DNA of 64,000 nt from Candidatus Zipacnadia bacterium. Lineage in GTDB: Bacteria > Armatimonadota > Zipacnadia > Zipacnadales > UBA5352. The notes beneath the pieces are model-generated. The model saw only the letters and a program-made list of their open reading frames with translations, had not been told where the DNA came from and ran no database searches. Below, one piece after another: positions 17,623 to 25,668 of this stretch; the first letter of the stretch is position 1, and every line of letters starts with the position of its first letter. The stretch spans positions 1-64,000 of the forward strand of contig JALGUJ010000003.1 of NCBI GenBank assembly GCA_029820945.1. Direction: 5' to 3'. Made by a program: the position numbers and the translations under genes.

Positions 17623-18672
17623 TCAGCCGAGCACCTCTCGGAGGGCATCGCAGACGCGCCTGGTGTCCTCGCGGGTGACCTGCACGTGCGTGACGAGGCG
17701 GATGGCGACGTCGCTGCGGCAGATTGCGAGGATGTCGTAATCGGCAAGGGCGCGACAGAGCGACGGGGCGTCGAGGTCCTCGCGGCGCACCTCCAGGTTG
17801 ACCATGTTCGTCTGGACGGTCTCGAGATCGACGTCGATGCCGGGCAGCTCGGCGAGAGTCTCGCCGATCGTCCTGGCGTTCTCGTGGTCCTCGTGCAGGC
17901 GGCCGGGCGCGGTCTCCAGAGCCACGCGGGCGGCCGCTGCCATGACGCCCGCCTGGCGCATGGCGCCGCCCACCACGTTGCGCACGTGGCGCGCCCGCTC
18001 GATGAACTCCCGGCTGCCACAGATCATCGACCCCACCGGTGCGCCGAGGCTCTTGGAGAAGCAGAACTGCACGCTGTCCACGGGCGTCACGAGCTCGGCC
18101 GGCTCGACGCCCCGCGCCACCGCCGCGTTGAAGATGCGGGCGCCGTCGAGGTGCACCGGAATGCCATGGCCGTGGGCGACATCACACAGCGCGCGGGTCT
18201 GCTCGACGGTGAGCGCCACGCCGCCGGCCATGTTGTGCGTGTTCTCCAGCTCCAGAAGGCCGGTCGCGCCCCTGTGCACGTTGGAGCCGTCGGAGATGGC
18301 CGCCTCGACGGCCTCCGGGCTCATGACGCCGCGGTTGCCGGGGATGGTGCGCGGCAGCAGCCCGCAGATGGCCGAGATGCCGCCACCCTCCCACAGGTAT
18401 ACGTGGGCCAGGCGTTCGAGGATGACCTCCTGCCCCGGCTCGGTCAGGCTCTTGATGGCGACGAGGTTGCCCATGGTGCCGGAGACGACGAATAGGCCGG
18501 CCTCCTTGCCCAGGAGCTCGGCGCACATCTGCTCCAGACGACTGACTGTGGGGTCCTCACCGGCCTTGTCGTCGCCGACCTCAGCCTCGGCCATGGCGCG
18601 GCGCATCTCGTCGGTTGGGAGGGTCTTGGTGTCGCTGCGCAGGTCTATGGTATTGGTGCCAGGGATGGGCAT
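17623..18672 (-). CDS. ltaE: Low-specificity L-threonine aldolase
   Basis: This 349-residue pyridoxal-phosphate enzyme cleaves L-threonine or L-allo-threonine to glycine and acetaldehyde in the cytoplasm. Visible features are [12 protein letters not shown] at the N-terminus, VSGTMGNL, the stacking His (ERLAHVY), HLDGAR with the PLP-binding Asp, and the Schiff-base Lys in [12 protein letters not shown] (residue 207 with this start). Length is normal for the family. The start is ATG 18672, which has AGGAGG 10 bases upstream; a GTG at 18678 lies too close to that site. It is the first gene of a tightly packed seven-gene operon. The terminator of the upstream unit lies only about 30 bases before its ribosome-binding site, leaving little room for its own promoter. 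Confidence 0.92.
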   Translation of the reverse strand: MPIPGTNTIDLRSDTKTLPTDEMRRAMAEAEVGDDKAGEDPTVSRLEQMCAELLGKEAGLFVVSGTMGNLVAIKSLTEPGQEVILERLAHVYLWEGGGISAICGLLPRTIPGNRGVMSPEAVEAAISDGSNVHRGATGLLELENTHNMAGGVALTVEQTRALCDVAHGHGIPVHLDGARIFNAAVARGVEPAELVTPVDSVQFCFSKSLGAPVGSMICGSREFIERARHVRNVVGGAMRQAGVMAAAARVALETAPGRLHEDHENARTIGETLAELPGIDVDLETVQTNMVNLEVRREDLDAPSLCRALADYDILAICRSDVAIRLVTHVQVTREDTRRVCDALREVLG

Positions 18673-18701
18673 TTGCACCGGGCCTCCTGGTGGCCGTCAA
18701 C

Positions 18702-18735
18702 AGAGAAAACGGCCGCGGACGGTGCTCCGCGGCCG
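18702..18735 (-). terminator. Rho-independent terminator
   Basis: A perfect 10-base-pair GC-rich stem (18710-18719 against 18726-18735) with a 6-base loop is followed, in the minus direction, by TTTTCTCT. It lies 20 bases after the stop of the 18756-19400 gene and closes the two-gene unit that starts at the promoter near 20145-20174. It lies immediately upstream of ltaE. Confidence 0.75.
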
Positions 18736-18755
18736 CACATTCGGCTCTCGCAGAA

Positions 18756-19400
18756 CTATATCTTGCGCGGTCGCAGCCGCGCTCGTCTGACCAGGAACGC
18801 GACGAAGCGGTAGGTCGGATAGCCGACGAGACAGACGAGGAAGACGATGGCGTCCCAGCGCACGGCCTTCGCCGTGGCCTTTACCTCGTATTCCTCCTTA
18901 TCCGCGGTGAAGCTCCACACGGCGTGGCGCCCGTCCACACTCGCGGCGGGGCTGGTGCTCTCTATCGTGCCCGGCATGGTCAGGCGGTACTCGAACTGAG
19001 TCACCGGTGCGGCGGCCCGCTCCCTCTCGTTGCCGAGGAAGTCAACCTTGATGGTCTCCTGCCAAGTGTAGTAAGTGACGAATGAGAGGGGTCGCCGGAC
19101 GATGTCGTATGCGACCGCCTGCACGTCATGGCCCGCCGCGAGGTTGTGCTTCTGGGTGCTCCGGTAGACCTTCACGCTGTCGGTGGACATCTGCACGCCG
19201 TCGCCGTGGTAGCCGCGGGTCATTTCCCCCGCCCACTTGACCAGCTCCTCACGCAGCGAGCTGTCACCGGAGACCTGCACGCGGCGAACCCCCGAGAGGT
19301 CCCCGTACATCCTCGTGGTCACCACGACCTGGTCGGAGTTCAGCAGCAGGACGAAGGGAATCGTGATCAGCAGTGACGTTCGCGGTGCTCTCGTCACCAT
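18756..19400 (-). CDS. Membrane-anchored protein of unknown function
   Basis: This 214-residue protein has an N-terminal hydrophobic segment (about residues 9-20) and a second one near the C-terminus (WDAIVFLVCLVGYPTYRFVAF), followed by a basic tail, leaving about 165 residues outside the membrane. The outer part has a beta-rich pattern with alternating charged and hydrophobic residues, somewhat like LppM/DUF3153-type domains, but I do not recognise the family with confidence. ATG 19400 is chosen because GGAGGAGG lies 5 bases upstream; the frame is open for twelve more codons. It lies 16 bases after the LapA-like gene and is followed by an intrinsic terminator, so the two genes form one transcript. 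Confidence 0.72.
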   Translation of the reverse strand: MVTRAPRTSLLITIPFVLLLNSDQVVVTTRMYGDLSGVRRVQVSGDSSLREELVKWAGEMTRGYHGDGVQMSTDSVKVYRSTQKHNLAAGHDVQAVAYDIVRRPLSFVTYYTWQETIKVDFLGNERERAAAPVTQFEYRLTMPGTIESTSPAASVDGRHAVWSFTADKEEYEVKATAKAVRWDAIVFLVCLVGYPTYRFVAFLVRRARLRPRKI

Positions 19401-19416
19401 CCGTCCTCCTCCACGC

Positions 19417-20100
19417 TCAGAAGGTGACCTGCTCATCGTCCTCTTCGTCCGCGAACAGCTCCGGGTCGTCCGCCAGATCCGCTGTCTCCTCCTCCGCCGG
19501 CGGCCCCGCGTCCTCCGGCTCCTCGAACTCGATGTCGTCCACGAATGCAGTGGCGTCGGGCCACTGCTCCTGGGCGTCCGGAGCCTCGGAGTCTTGGTCG
19601 GCGAGCTCGGCGGCGGCCTCCTCGGCGGTCAACTCCTCCGCCGCGAGCGCTTCCTCCTCGGCAAGGGCCTCCTCATCGAGCAGCGCCTCCGCCGCCACGA
19701 GCTCCGCCACCGCGACCTCCTCCGCCGCGGCCTCCTCGGCGGCGCGCGCGCGCTTGGCGCGCACCTCCAGCAGCCAGGCGGTCACCATGCCGAGCAGGAA
19801 GAGCACCACGAAGACAACGGCCCTGGGCGCATCGAGGTAGAGGCCGAAGAAGTTGATGCGCAACGGCGCCCAATTGCCGATGATAAACATGACCAGGACG
19901 AGCGCCAGCAGAGTCCATCCGAAGGTGCGCCAGTCCGGTGCCGGCAGCCGGATCCTCTCCACCGCAGCGCGGCATCGCTCGATCGTCCTGGCCACGAGTC
20001 CCGGCTTGCGCGGCCCGGCCGTGCGTGCCCCTTCCTCGCGTTCGCCCGCCTCATGAGCGGCCGCCATCCGGTCCTTGAGCCCCGCATCCTCGTTCGCCAC
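19417..20100 (-). CDS. LapA-domain membrane protein with acidic tail
   Basis: The 227-residue product has a short basic N-terminus, two closely spaced transmembrane segments (about 61-80 and 94-115, with the linker NWAPLRINFFGLYLDAP) and a long Ala/Glu/Asp-rich cytoplasmic tail of about 110 residues. The two-helix hairpin matches the DUF1049/LapA family, linked to envelope assembly. The tail is low in complexity and may form helix or bind basic partners. GTG 20100 is preferred over ATG 20136, because GAGAGGAG lies 7 bases upstream and the predicted transcription start is near 20138, leaving no leader for the ATG. It is the first gene of a two-gene operon. Confidence 0.78.
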   Translation of the reverse strand: MANEDAGLKDRMAAAHEAGEREEGARTAGPRKPGLVARTIERCRAAVERIRLPAPDWRTFGWTLLALVLVMFIIGNWAPLRINFFGLYLDAPRAVVFVVLFLLGMVTAWLLEVRAKRARAAEEAAAEEVAVAELVAAEALLDEEALAEEEALAAEELTAEEAAAELADQDSEAPDAQEQWPDATAFVDDIEFEEPEDAGPPAEEETADLADDPELFADEEDDEQVTF

Positions 20101-20144
20101 GAAGGCACTCCTCTCTCCAACGGGCCGTACAGGCATGCCGGAGC

Positions 20145-20174
20145 ATTATAGGGCGGCGCCTTCGGCCGAGTCAA
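20145..20174 (-). promoter_or_regulatory. Near-consensus sigma-70 promoter
   Basis: On the minus strand TTGACT (20174-20169) is followed after 18 bases by a perfect TATAAT (20150-20145). The predicted start is near 20138, about 38 bases before the GTG of the LapA-like gene. This is the strongest promoter-like signal in the window and suggests constitutive expression of the two-gene membrane unit. Confidence 0.75.
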
Positions 20175-20310
20175 GCCAGTGCCCGCCGGGGGGCCATCCT
20201 CCGGTCGCGGGTGGCGGGCGAGGGCCAAGCAGCGATTCCCGAGAAGGGAGCCCCGGCGTCTGCGGTGAAACCCAGCGCGGTCCGGCAAGCAGTATGACTG
20301 GAGGCCCGAC

Positions 20311-21414
20311 ATGACGTCGCGAGAGCGGATGCTGGCGGCCTTTCGCATTGAGGAGACCGACCACTTCCCGATGTACGTGCGGGGAGTGCGAGTCTGGGAC
20401 CAGCAGTGGTGCGAGAGCCGCCACGAGAGCTACCGGCCGGTCATCGAGGCCGTGCGCGAGCACGGTGACTACGAGGTGGGCTTCGGGCTGGGCGGCGGGC
20501 CGCTGCTGACCGCGCACCCAATCGAGAGCGAGAGCACGAGCGAGGACGTGGGCGACTGGATCATCCAGCGCACCACGATGCACACGCCCGCCGGCGACCT
20601 ACACGCCGCGCGCAAGATCAGCACGCGCGGCCTCCCGGGCCTGCAGGTCGAGTACTTCGTCAAAACCCTGGAGGACCTCGACAGGCTGCTGTCGGTGCCT
20701 TACGAGCCCGTGCGCCCCGACCTGTCGCGCTTCTTCGAGCTGGATGAGGAGATCGGCGACGACGGGATCGTGATGTGCGCAATGCCCGTGCCGATCTACA
20801 GCCTGGCGCTGCTCACCGGCTCGGACCTGCTGGCGGTGTGGTCGCTCACCGAGCGGCAGAGGGTCAATGAGATGGTGGAGGTCTTCCTGGAGCGCACGCT
20901 GGACATGATCGACCACGCCATCGCCGGGGGCGTCGGACCGATCTTCTGCAGCCTGGGGGAGGAGTTCATGACGCCGCCGCTGGCGGGCCCGCGCGACTTC
21001 CGGGAGTTCGTGGTCGAGCCCGGCCGCCAGATCCGCGACCGCCTGCGCCAGGCCGGGATGCTCCGGCACATCCACTGCCACGGGCCACTCAACGACATCC
21101 TGGAGGAGTTCGTGGAGCTGGGCGCCAACTGCCTGCACCCCATCGAGGGGCCGCCGCTGGGCGACGTGCCCTTCGAGGACGCCAAGCGGCGTATCGGCGA
21201 CCGCGTCTGCCTGGAGGGCAACATCCAGATCGGCGACCTCTACCACGATCCGACCGACGTTCTCGTCGAGAAGGTCAAGCGAACCATCGATGTCGGGGTC
21301 CCGGGCGGAGGGTTCATCCTCTGCCCCACCGCCTCACCCCACACCGCCGAGCTGACGCCGCAGACGGTGAAGAACTACGTCGCCATGGTTCAGACCGCGG
21401 CCGAGATGTGGTAG
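20311..21414 (+). CDS. Uroporphyrinogen decarboxylase-family (methyltransferase-like) protein
   Basis: This 367-residue TIM-barrel protein of the UroD superfamily starts with TSRERMLAAF and has HIHCHGPLNDIL (residues 253-264) and the ending GGFILCPTASPH, as seen in the MtaA/CmuA-like corrinoid methyltransferase branch rather than in haem-pathway HemE. The His-Cys-His cluster could bind zinc, which activates thiols in that branch. No corrinoid protein gene is adjacent, so the methyl or carboxyl substrate is unknown. The start has TGGAGG six bases upstream. The gene is divergent from the LapA-like unit and converges on the next gene. Confidence 0.82.
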   Translation: MTSRERMLAAFRIEETDHFPMYVRGVRVWDQQWCESRHESYRPVIEAVREHGDYEVGFGLGGGPLLTAHPIESESTSEDVGDWIIQRTTMHTPAGDLHAARKISTRGLPGLQVEYFVKTLEDLDRLLSVPYEPVRPDLSRFFELDEEIGDDGIVMCAMPVPIYSLALLTGSDLLAVWSLTERQRVNEMVEVFLERTLDMIDHAIAGGVGPIFCSLGEEFMTPPLAGPRDFREFVVEPGRQIRDRLRQAGMLRHIHCHGPLNDILEEFVELGANCLHPIEGPPLGDVPFEDAKRRIGDRVCLEGNIQIGDLYHDPTDVLVEKVKRTIDVGVPGGGFILCPTASPHTAELTPQTVKNYVAMVQTAAEMW

Positions 21415-21424
21415 CCACCGCCGC

Positions 21425-22090
21425 CTATCGATCGCCCTCCCGGACCTCGATGCGCGGCGGGGCCCAGCGCACCTCCGGTCGGGGGCGGTTGAGCTCCTCC
21501 TCAGTGCGCAGGTCGAACTCGGCCATCTGCTCCAGGCCATCCACGGAGAACTGGCGCAGCAGGTAGCCGCGCAGCGCGTAGATGAAGTCACCCTCGGCGC
21601 TGAACTGCAGGTGCACCGGCACCATGGCGGGGTCCGGGCGGCTGAGGGCCTCTCCCGGGCCGGCCTCACCGCCACGCTCCTCCTCAGCGCGGAGGTCAAC
21701 CTGCGCCTGGAGCTGCAGGTCGTCGGCGGCGAGATACTGGTAGAGCATCCAGCCGCGGGCGACGTAGACGTAGTCGCCCACCACATGCATTTCGGCCGGG
21801 ACCATCTCCGGACCGGGCGGGATGCGCCGGAACTGCCCCGCCCCGTCGCCGGCGATGGAGATGACGTAGCCCCTCGCGCCGGGGCGCTCGTGAGCCAGCT
21901 CCCGGAAGTGCCGGGCGCGCTCCCGCTCCAGTCGGGCCTGGTCGCCCTCCGGGCCCTCACCGGCCTCGGCCGGCTCGCGGTCGGCGTCGGCGGCCTCGGC
22001 CGGCTCGGCGTCACTCCAGGCGCCGCAGGCAAGTGCGCACACCAGCAGTGTGAGCATCAGCAGCCTCGTAGCACGGCAAGCCGTCAACAT
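21425..22090 (-). CDS. Exported protein of unknown function
   Basis: This 221-residue protein has an N-terminal export signal (LLMLTLLVCALACGAW). The cysteine after ALA could be a lipobox, but the match is imperfect. A Glu/Ala/Asp-rich linker (30-60) follows, then a beta-rich region with two related blocks: GDYVYVARGWMLYQYLAADD near 106-125 and GDFIYALRGYLLRQFSVDG near 167-185. These look like two propeller-blade or YVTN-type repeats and suggest a partial beta-propeller. I do not recognise a family. ATG 22090 is chosen because AAGGAGAGGAG precedes it and the signal follows at once. It lies 19 bases after the isomerase gene on the same strand. Confidence 0.7.
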   Translation of the reverse strand: MLTACRATRLLMLTLLVCALACGAWSDAEPAEAADADREPAEAGEGPEGDQARLERERARHFRELAHERPGARGYVISIAGDGAGQFRRIPPGPEMVPAEMHVVGDYVYVARGWMLYQYLAADDLQLQAQVDLRAEEERGGEAGPGEALSRPDPAMVPVHLQFSAEGDFIYALRGYLLRQFSVDGLEQMAEFDLRTEEELNRPRPEVRWAPPRIEVREGDR

Positions 22091-22109
22091 GCCACTCCTC
22101 TCCTTCGCG

Positions 22110-22895
22110 TCAGTCAACTATGTCGCGCAGATACGCGAGGTTGTAGTTACCCGCCTCCAGCGGGTCATCGGTCGGCGGGGTCTCCAGGATCAGCCAGCCG
22201 TCGTACCCGATGTCGCGCAGCGTGTCCACGCACAGCGGGATGTCCACGATTCCGTCACCGAGCAGGTCCGCCTCGCGGTCCTTGACGTGGACCACGCCGA
22301 TTAGCTCGGCGAGGTACTCGATCTCGGCCACGGCATCATTGCCGAAGGCGCAGGCGTTGCCGATATCGTAGTAAGTGAGCACGTTCGGGCTGCTGACGCC
22401 GTCGGTCAGGCTCTTGAGGTCCTCGGCCGACTGGCCGCAGCCGCGGCCCACGTTCTCGAGGCAGAGGCTGACTCCCGCCTGCTCGGCCACGGGTGCGATG
22501 GCCCGCATCTCGCGGATCCAGCGCGCCTGGCACTCCTCGTAGCTGATCTCCTCCTCGGCCGGCGTGACGGGGACGAGGATCCACCGGGCCCCGAGGTCGG
22601 CCGCCGCCTCAATGCCGGCGGCTAGCAGATGGCGGGCGGTCTCGAGCAGCTCCTCCCCGCTGGCGGCGGGGCTGTACTGCCAGAGCGCGCCGATGCACAG
22701 CGACGGCACCTCGACCCCCGTCTTCTCCGAGAGCGCCCTGATGCGCTCCCGCCCCGCCTCCGACAGCACGAGCTCATCCTCGTACTCGGCGCGGATGTCG
22801 AGCTCCACGCCGTCGAAGCCTATCTGCGCGGCCTGCTCGAACAGCTCGTCCATCTCCGGGAAACCCATCGATCCGTTGCGAATGCCGATCTTCAT
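22110..22895 (-). CDS. Sugar phosphate isomerase/epimerase (xylose-isomerase-like TIM barrel)
   Basis: The 261-residue protein has the xylose-isomerase-like barrel with its metal ligands visible: Glu in CLENVG, Asp in YYDIGN, His in VVHVKD and Glu in LILETPP. The start MKIGIRNGSMG and the GFDGVELDI block are typical of the IolE/hydroxypyruvate-isomerase group. It should isomerise or epimerise a sugar or inositol derivative in the cytoplasm; the substrate is not determined. It precedes the exported protein gene by 19 bases and follows the DUF4861 gene after a 94-base gap that holds a strong hairpin. The same organism region has other sugar catabolic genes (DHDPS-like, Gfo/Idh/MocA), which fits a carbohydrate-use role. 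Confidence 0.85.
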   Translation of the reverse strand: MKIGIRNGSMGFPEMDELFEQAAQIGFDGVELDIRAEYEDELVLSEAGRERIRALSEKTGVEVPSLCIGALWQYSPAASGEELLETARHLLAAGIEAAADLGARWILVPVTPAEEEISYEECQARWIREMRAIAPVAEQAGVSLCLENVGRGCGQSAEDLKSLTDGVSSPNVLTYYDIGNACAFGNDAVAEIEYLAELIGVVHVKDREADLLGDGIVDIPLCVDTLRDIGYDGWLILETPPTDDPLEAGNYNLAYLRDIVD

Positions 22896-22928
22896 ACGGT
22901 CATCTCCTCATGCGACCCTTCATTGCGA

Positions 22929-22963
22929 CGGCCCAGCGCCCACGCTTGCCGGGCGCCGGGCCG
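22929..22963. other. Strong intergenic hairpin
   Basis: CGGCCC-a-GCGCCC (22929-22941) pairs with GGGCGC-c-GGGCCG (22951-22963) around a 9-base loop, giving twelve G-C pairs and one mismatch. It lies between the DUF4861 gene stop and the isomerase start. No T-run follows on the minus strand, so it may be an mRNA-stabilising or attenuating hairpin rather than a standard intrinsic terminator. Confidence 0.5.
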
Positions 22964-22989
22964 CGTGTCACGGATAGCCGTCCGGAACG

Positions 22990-24120
22990 CTACTTCGACA
23001 GGCCCACCGGCTCGCGGAAGCGATGGGCCAGATGGCGCAGATGCTCACCGAACGTCTCGGCGTCGGCGATGCCGCCGTGCTCCCACACACCGACGAGCCA
23101 GGCGTGATAGCGGTTCCGGTCCGACTTCAGCCGAACGACGTACGCGTCGTCCTCCTCGGGCAACACGTCCCAGGTCAGGAACCACTCGGGATCGAAGATG
23201 ACGGCCAGGCCGGTCTGCCCGATGATGTCGGGCTGCTGGCCGATCAGCCCCAGGATGCCCTCTGACGCCGCGCCCAGGAAGACTTCCGGGTGAGGGATGC
23301 GGCGGACGCCCAGCCCGAAGGGGCCGCCTCCGGGACGGAGCTGATCGACCTCGAAGCGCGCGTCGATGAAGTCATGGTGCGCGTAGACGAAGTAGCGGAT
23401 CACGGCATTGAAGACGCCACCCGGCGGTGCCTGCCAGCCCGCCACCGTCACCTCCAGGCCGGCGCGAACGGGGCCGTCGCACAGCTCGCGGTACTCGTAC
23501 CCATCGTTCTCGCTGGCCAGAGGCCGGCTGTCGCCGATGATCGGCCCGCCGAGGCCCATGCTGCTCCCCACCAGCAGGTAGTCCACGGCGACGGGGTTGT
23601 CCTCGTGGTAGTTGACGCCCTCGAGGTCGTCAAGCGACAGGCGCCAGGCCTCGGGGCGCTTGCCGTAGAGGTCCCACTGCAGCGAGCCGGGCAAGCCGGC
23701 CGGGGCGTAGATGCCGTAGAGCCCGAACCCCATGCGGTCGGTGTCCAGGGCCGCGTAGCCGTCGTATCGCCAGCTCGTGCGCGCGTCGGCCCGGTCGCCT
23801 GAGCCGGACCACGACCGGGCTGCATCGACCCAGACCCGCAGGCTCTGCTCGGGCGCGAGATTGAGGATCATCACGAGCTCGTCGCCCACTCCGTCGCCGT
23901 CGAGGTCATCGATCTGAACGGGGATGACGGCGCCGCCGGGCAGCACTCCCTGGACCGTGCCGGGGGCCAGGGCCTGGCCGAGCAGGGAGGCGGGGCCTAC
24001 GCAGATAGCGTTGGGCCGCGGTGCGTCGAGCGGATTGGCTGCGATCAGGGTCACGGGCTCCGTGCCCCCCGCCGCCGCGAGCGCGAGAATGCAGGCGAGG
24101 ACGCTGCACGTCCTGATCAT
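22990..24120 (-). CDS. Secreted DUF4861-like carbohydrate-related protein
   Basis: The 376-residue product has a signal peptide (MIRTCSVLACILALAAAGG) and then a beta-sandwich pattern like the DUF4861 family: VQIDDLDGDGVGDELVMI, an aromatic-rich GFGLYGIYAP segment, the NYHEDNPVAVDYLLVG block and AHHDFIDARFEVDQL. That family is found beside polysaccharide lyases and unsaturated glucuronyl hydrolases, but no activity is firmly established that I can cite, so the role here is inferred as periplasmic carbohydrate binding or cleavage. The ATG at 24120 overlaps the NfeD-like stop by four bases and has GGGAGGGG about seven bases upstream. Confidence 0.75.
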   Translation of the reverse strand: MIRTCSVLACILALAAAGGTEPVTLIAANPLDAPRPNAICVGPASLLGQALAPGTVQGVLPGGAVIPVQIDDLDGDGVGDELVMILNLAPEQSLRVWVDAARSWSGSGDRADARTSWRYDGYAALDTDRMGFGLYGIYAPAGLPGSLQWDLYGKRPEAWRLSLDDLEGVNYHEDNPVAVDYLLVGSSMGLGGPIIGDSRPLASENDGYEYRELCDGPVRAGLEVTVAGWQAPPGGVFNAVIRYFVYAHHDFIDARFEVDQLRPGGGPFGLGVRRIPHPEVFLGAASEGILGLIGQQPDIIGQTGLAVIFDPEWFLTWDVLPEEDDAYVVRLKSDRNRYHAWLVGVWEHGGIADAETFGEHLRHLAHRFREPVGLSK

Positions 24121-24431
24121 GCGAAGCCCCTCCCGGTAGGCACCGCTGCCGGCCCATTCGGCGACGACAAGGGTCGCGCCCTCGACCCCGAGGACGCAGA
24201 TCCTCTCCGCCTCGTCGATGTGCTCGCCAGCGGGCGCCCGAGGTACAGAAGCAGGGCCGTGGCGACCACGAAGGCGGCCCACGGCGCCCACACCACGCCC
24301 GGCAGCAATGCGGACAGAAGGGCCGCCACGAAGCACCCACCTCCGACCCAGAGCATGAACAGCGTCCCTGAGAGCAGGTCGATGATCAGCGCGATTACGC
24401 CGGCGATGATCCAGATGCCGTAGGTCGCCAT
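24117..24431 (-). CDS. Short NfeD-like membrane protein, C-terminal domain disrupted
   Basis: The 104-residue frame has two or three transmembrane segments (residues 5-70) that match the N-terminal part of NfeD proteins, including LLSGTLFMLWVGGGCFVAALL. The remaining part in this frame, Ser/Arg-rich from about residue 70, does not look like the OB-fold expected next. In the +1 frame the same DNA (about 24240-24125) encodes DEAERICVLGVEGATLVV, which resembles the last strand pair of the NfeD OB-fold. A small deletion with frame change has probably removed most of that domain. The gene is preceded by GGGGAGGTAAGGAG and overlaps the next start by four bases (ATGA). Confidence 0.6.
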   Translation of the reverse strand: MATYGIWIIAGVIALIIDLLSGTLFMLWVGGGCFVAALLSALLPGVVWAPWAAFVVATALLLYLGRPLASTSTRRRGSASSGSRARPLSSPNGPAAVPTGRGFA

Positions 24432-24459
24432 CTCCTTACCTCCCCGTAGTCCTCTGGCC

Positions 24460-25515
24460 TCAGAACGTCTTCAAGGTGGCATCCAGCCTGCCGATGAAGG
24501 CCAGCGAGTAGGCCTGAAAGAACACGCTGACCGGCAGCATCAGGCAATTGGCGATATACGAGACCACGGCCATGCCCAGCCCGACGACGATGACGGCGGG
24601 CACGGCCAGGTAGACCATGGAGCCGGACATCGATGCACCGAAGGCGCCCACCGCGGCGAAGAGGCCCCCCAGCGACAGGGCCGGCAGGATAAGCAGCAGC
24701 GCCGCCACCATGCCGACGATCCCCGCCACGAAGCCAGCGCCGATCGCCAGCAGCATCCTCAGCACGTAGAACAGCACGACCTCCCAGAACCTGCCGCGCC
24801 ACGCCCGGCCCACCAGGCGCCAGCCCGCGAAGACCCCGCAGCCTCCGGCGTACATCGCCGGCACCAGCAAGTCCTCCGTGAGCGCCAGCAGAAGCGCGAA
24901 TCCCAGCACCGCCACGAATCCTGCCCCCAGCAGCGCCAGTATCCCGCCGACGCCCAGAGCGGTCGGCAGCAGCTCGCCGCTGCCCAGCATCCCCCCGCTG
25001 GCGACGAGGGGCACCACGGCCAGGGCCACCATCAGCAGTCCCACGAGCCCGATCGCAAGGTACCAGCCCATCAGGGACAGGCCCTCACCCGCGTGACGCC
25101 GGGTAGAGGCCCCCAGTGCCGGCTCCGCCGGCGCCGCCACGCAGTCCACGAACACGAAGCGAAAGACGCTGCGGATGTACAGGACCGCCAGAGAGACGAC
25201 TATCCAGATGAGCAGCAGCCCTATGGCCAACACGGCCAGGTTCGCCAGGTTGTCGCCGAACCATCGCAGAGCGTTGCCCACGGCCTCGAGCGCTTCGCGG
25301 CCACCAAGCACAGCGCCCGGCCCCTGCTCCGCACCTGATGACGGCACGGCGGGCGGACAGCCGTTGAAGCCCGCCGAGCCCTGCAGCACTGACGCCCCCA
25401 GCATGGCGACGAAGCCGAACTTCAGCCACCTGGCGGGGTCGAAGCGCTCGAAGAGCAACTCGCGCGTGCGCCCCCATGCGTCCCGTATGCTGTCAGTGAC
25501 TATGGAGCTGTCCAT
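24460..25515 (-). CDS. Polytopic membrane protein of unknown function
   Basis: This 351-residue integral membrane protein has six or seven hydrophobic segments between residues 30 and 335 and an amphipathic N-terminus with FDPARWLKFGFVAMLG. The segment YIRSVFRFVFVDCVA in the first half and the closing VFFQAYSLAFIGRLD resemble broad families of unassigned prokaryotic membrane proteins (DUF7544-like). No catalytic motif is visible. It is the first gene of a run that continues with the NfeD-like gene (28 bases on) and the DUF4861 gene. Its ATG has no strong ribosome-binding site. It is divergent from the DHDPS-like gene, whose promoter lies at 25600-25628. Confidence 0.75.
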   Translation of the reverse strand: MDSSIVTDSIRDAWGRTRELLFERFDPARWLKFGFVAMLGASVLQGSAGFNGCPPAVPSSGAEQGPGAVLGGREALEAVGNALRWFGDNLANLAVLAIGLLLIWIVVSLAVLYIRSVFRFVFVDCVAAPAEPALGASTRRHAGEGLSLMGWYLAIGLVGLLMVALAVVPLVASGGMLGSGELLPTALGVGGILALLGAGFVAVLGFALLLALTEDLLVPAMYAGGCGVFAGWRLVGRAWRGRFWEVVLFYVLRMLLAIGAGFVAGIVGMVAALLLILPALSLGGLFAAVGAFGASMSGSMVYLAVPAVIVVGLGMAVVSYIANCLMLPVSVFFQAYSLAFIGRLDATLKTF

Positions 25516-25599
25516 GTCGGTTGGGTGGGGCGGCGCGACCACACTCAGATTAGCCGTGCTCCGGCCCGAGACCTGCTTCCCCCGCTGCAATTCCACGGC

Positions 25600-25628
25600 T
25601 TGACAACCGACTCGGCGGGCGGTATCCT
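25600..25628 (+). promoter_or_regulatory. Predicted sigma-70 promoter
   Basis: TTGACA at 25600-25605 is a perfect -35 hexamer, followed after exactly 17 bases by TATCCT at 25623-25628 (four of six -10 positions). The DHDPS-like gene starts 40 bases later with AGGAGG at about 25653-25658. Expression from this point is inferred. Confidence 0.6.
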
Positions 25629-25668
25629 GCGGGCGTCATCCCAGAGCGGCTGAGGAGGCCCGTTCGCC

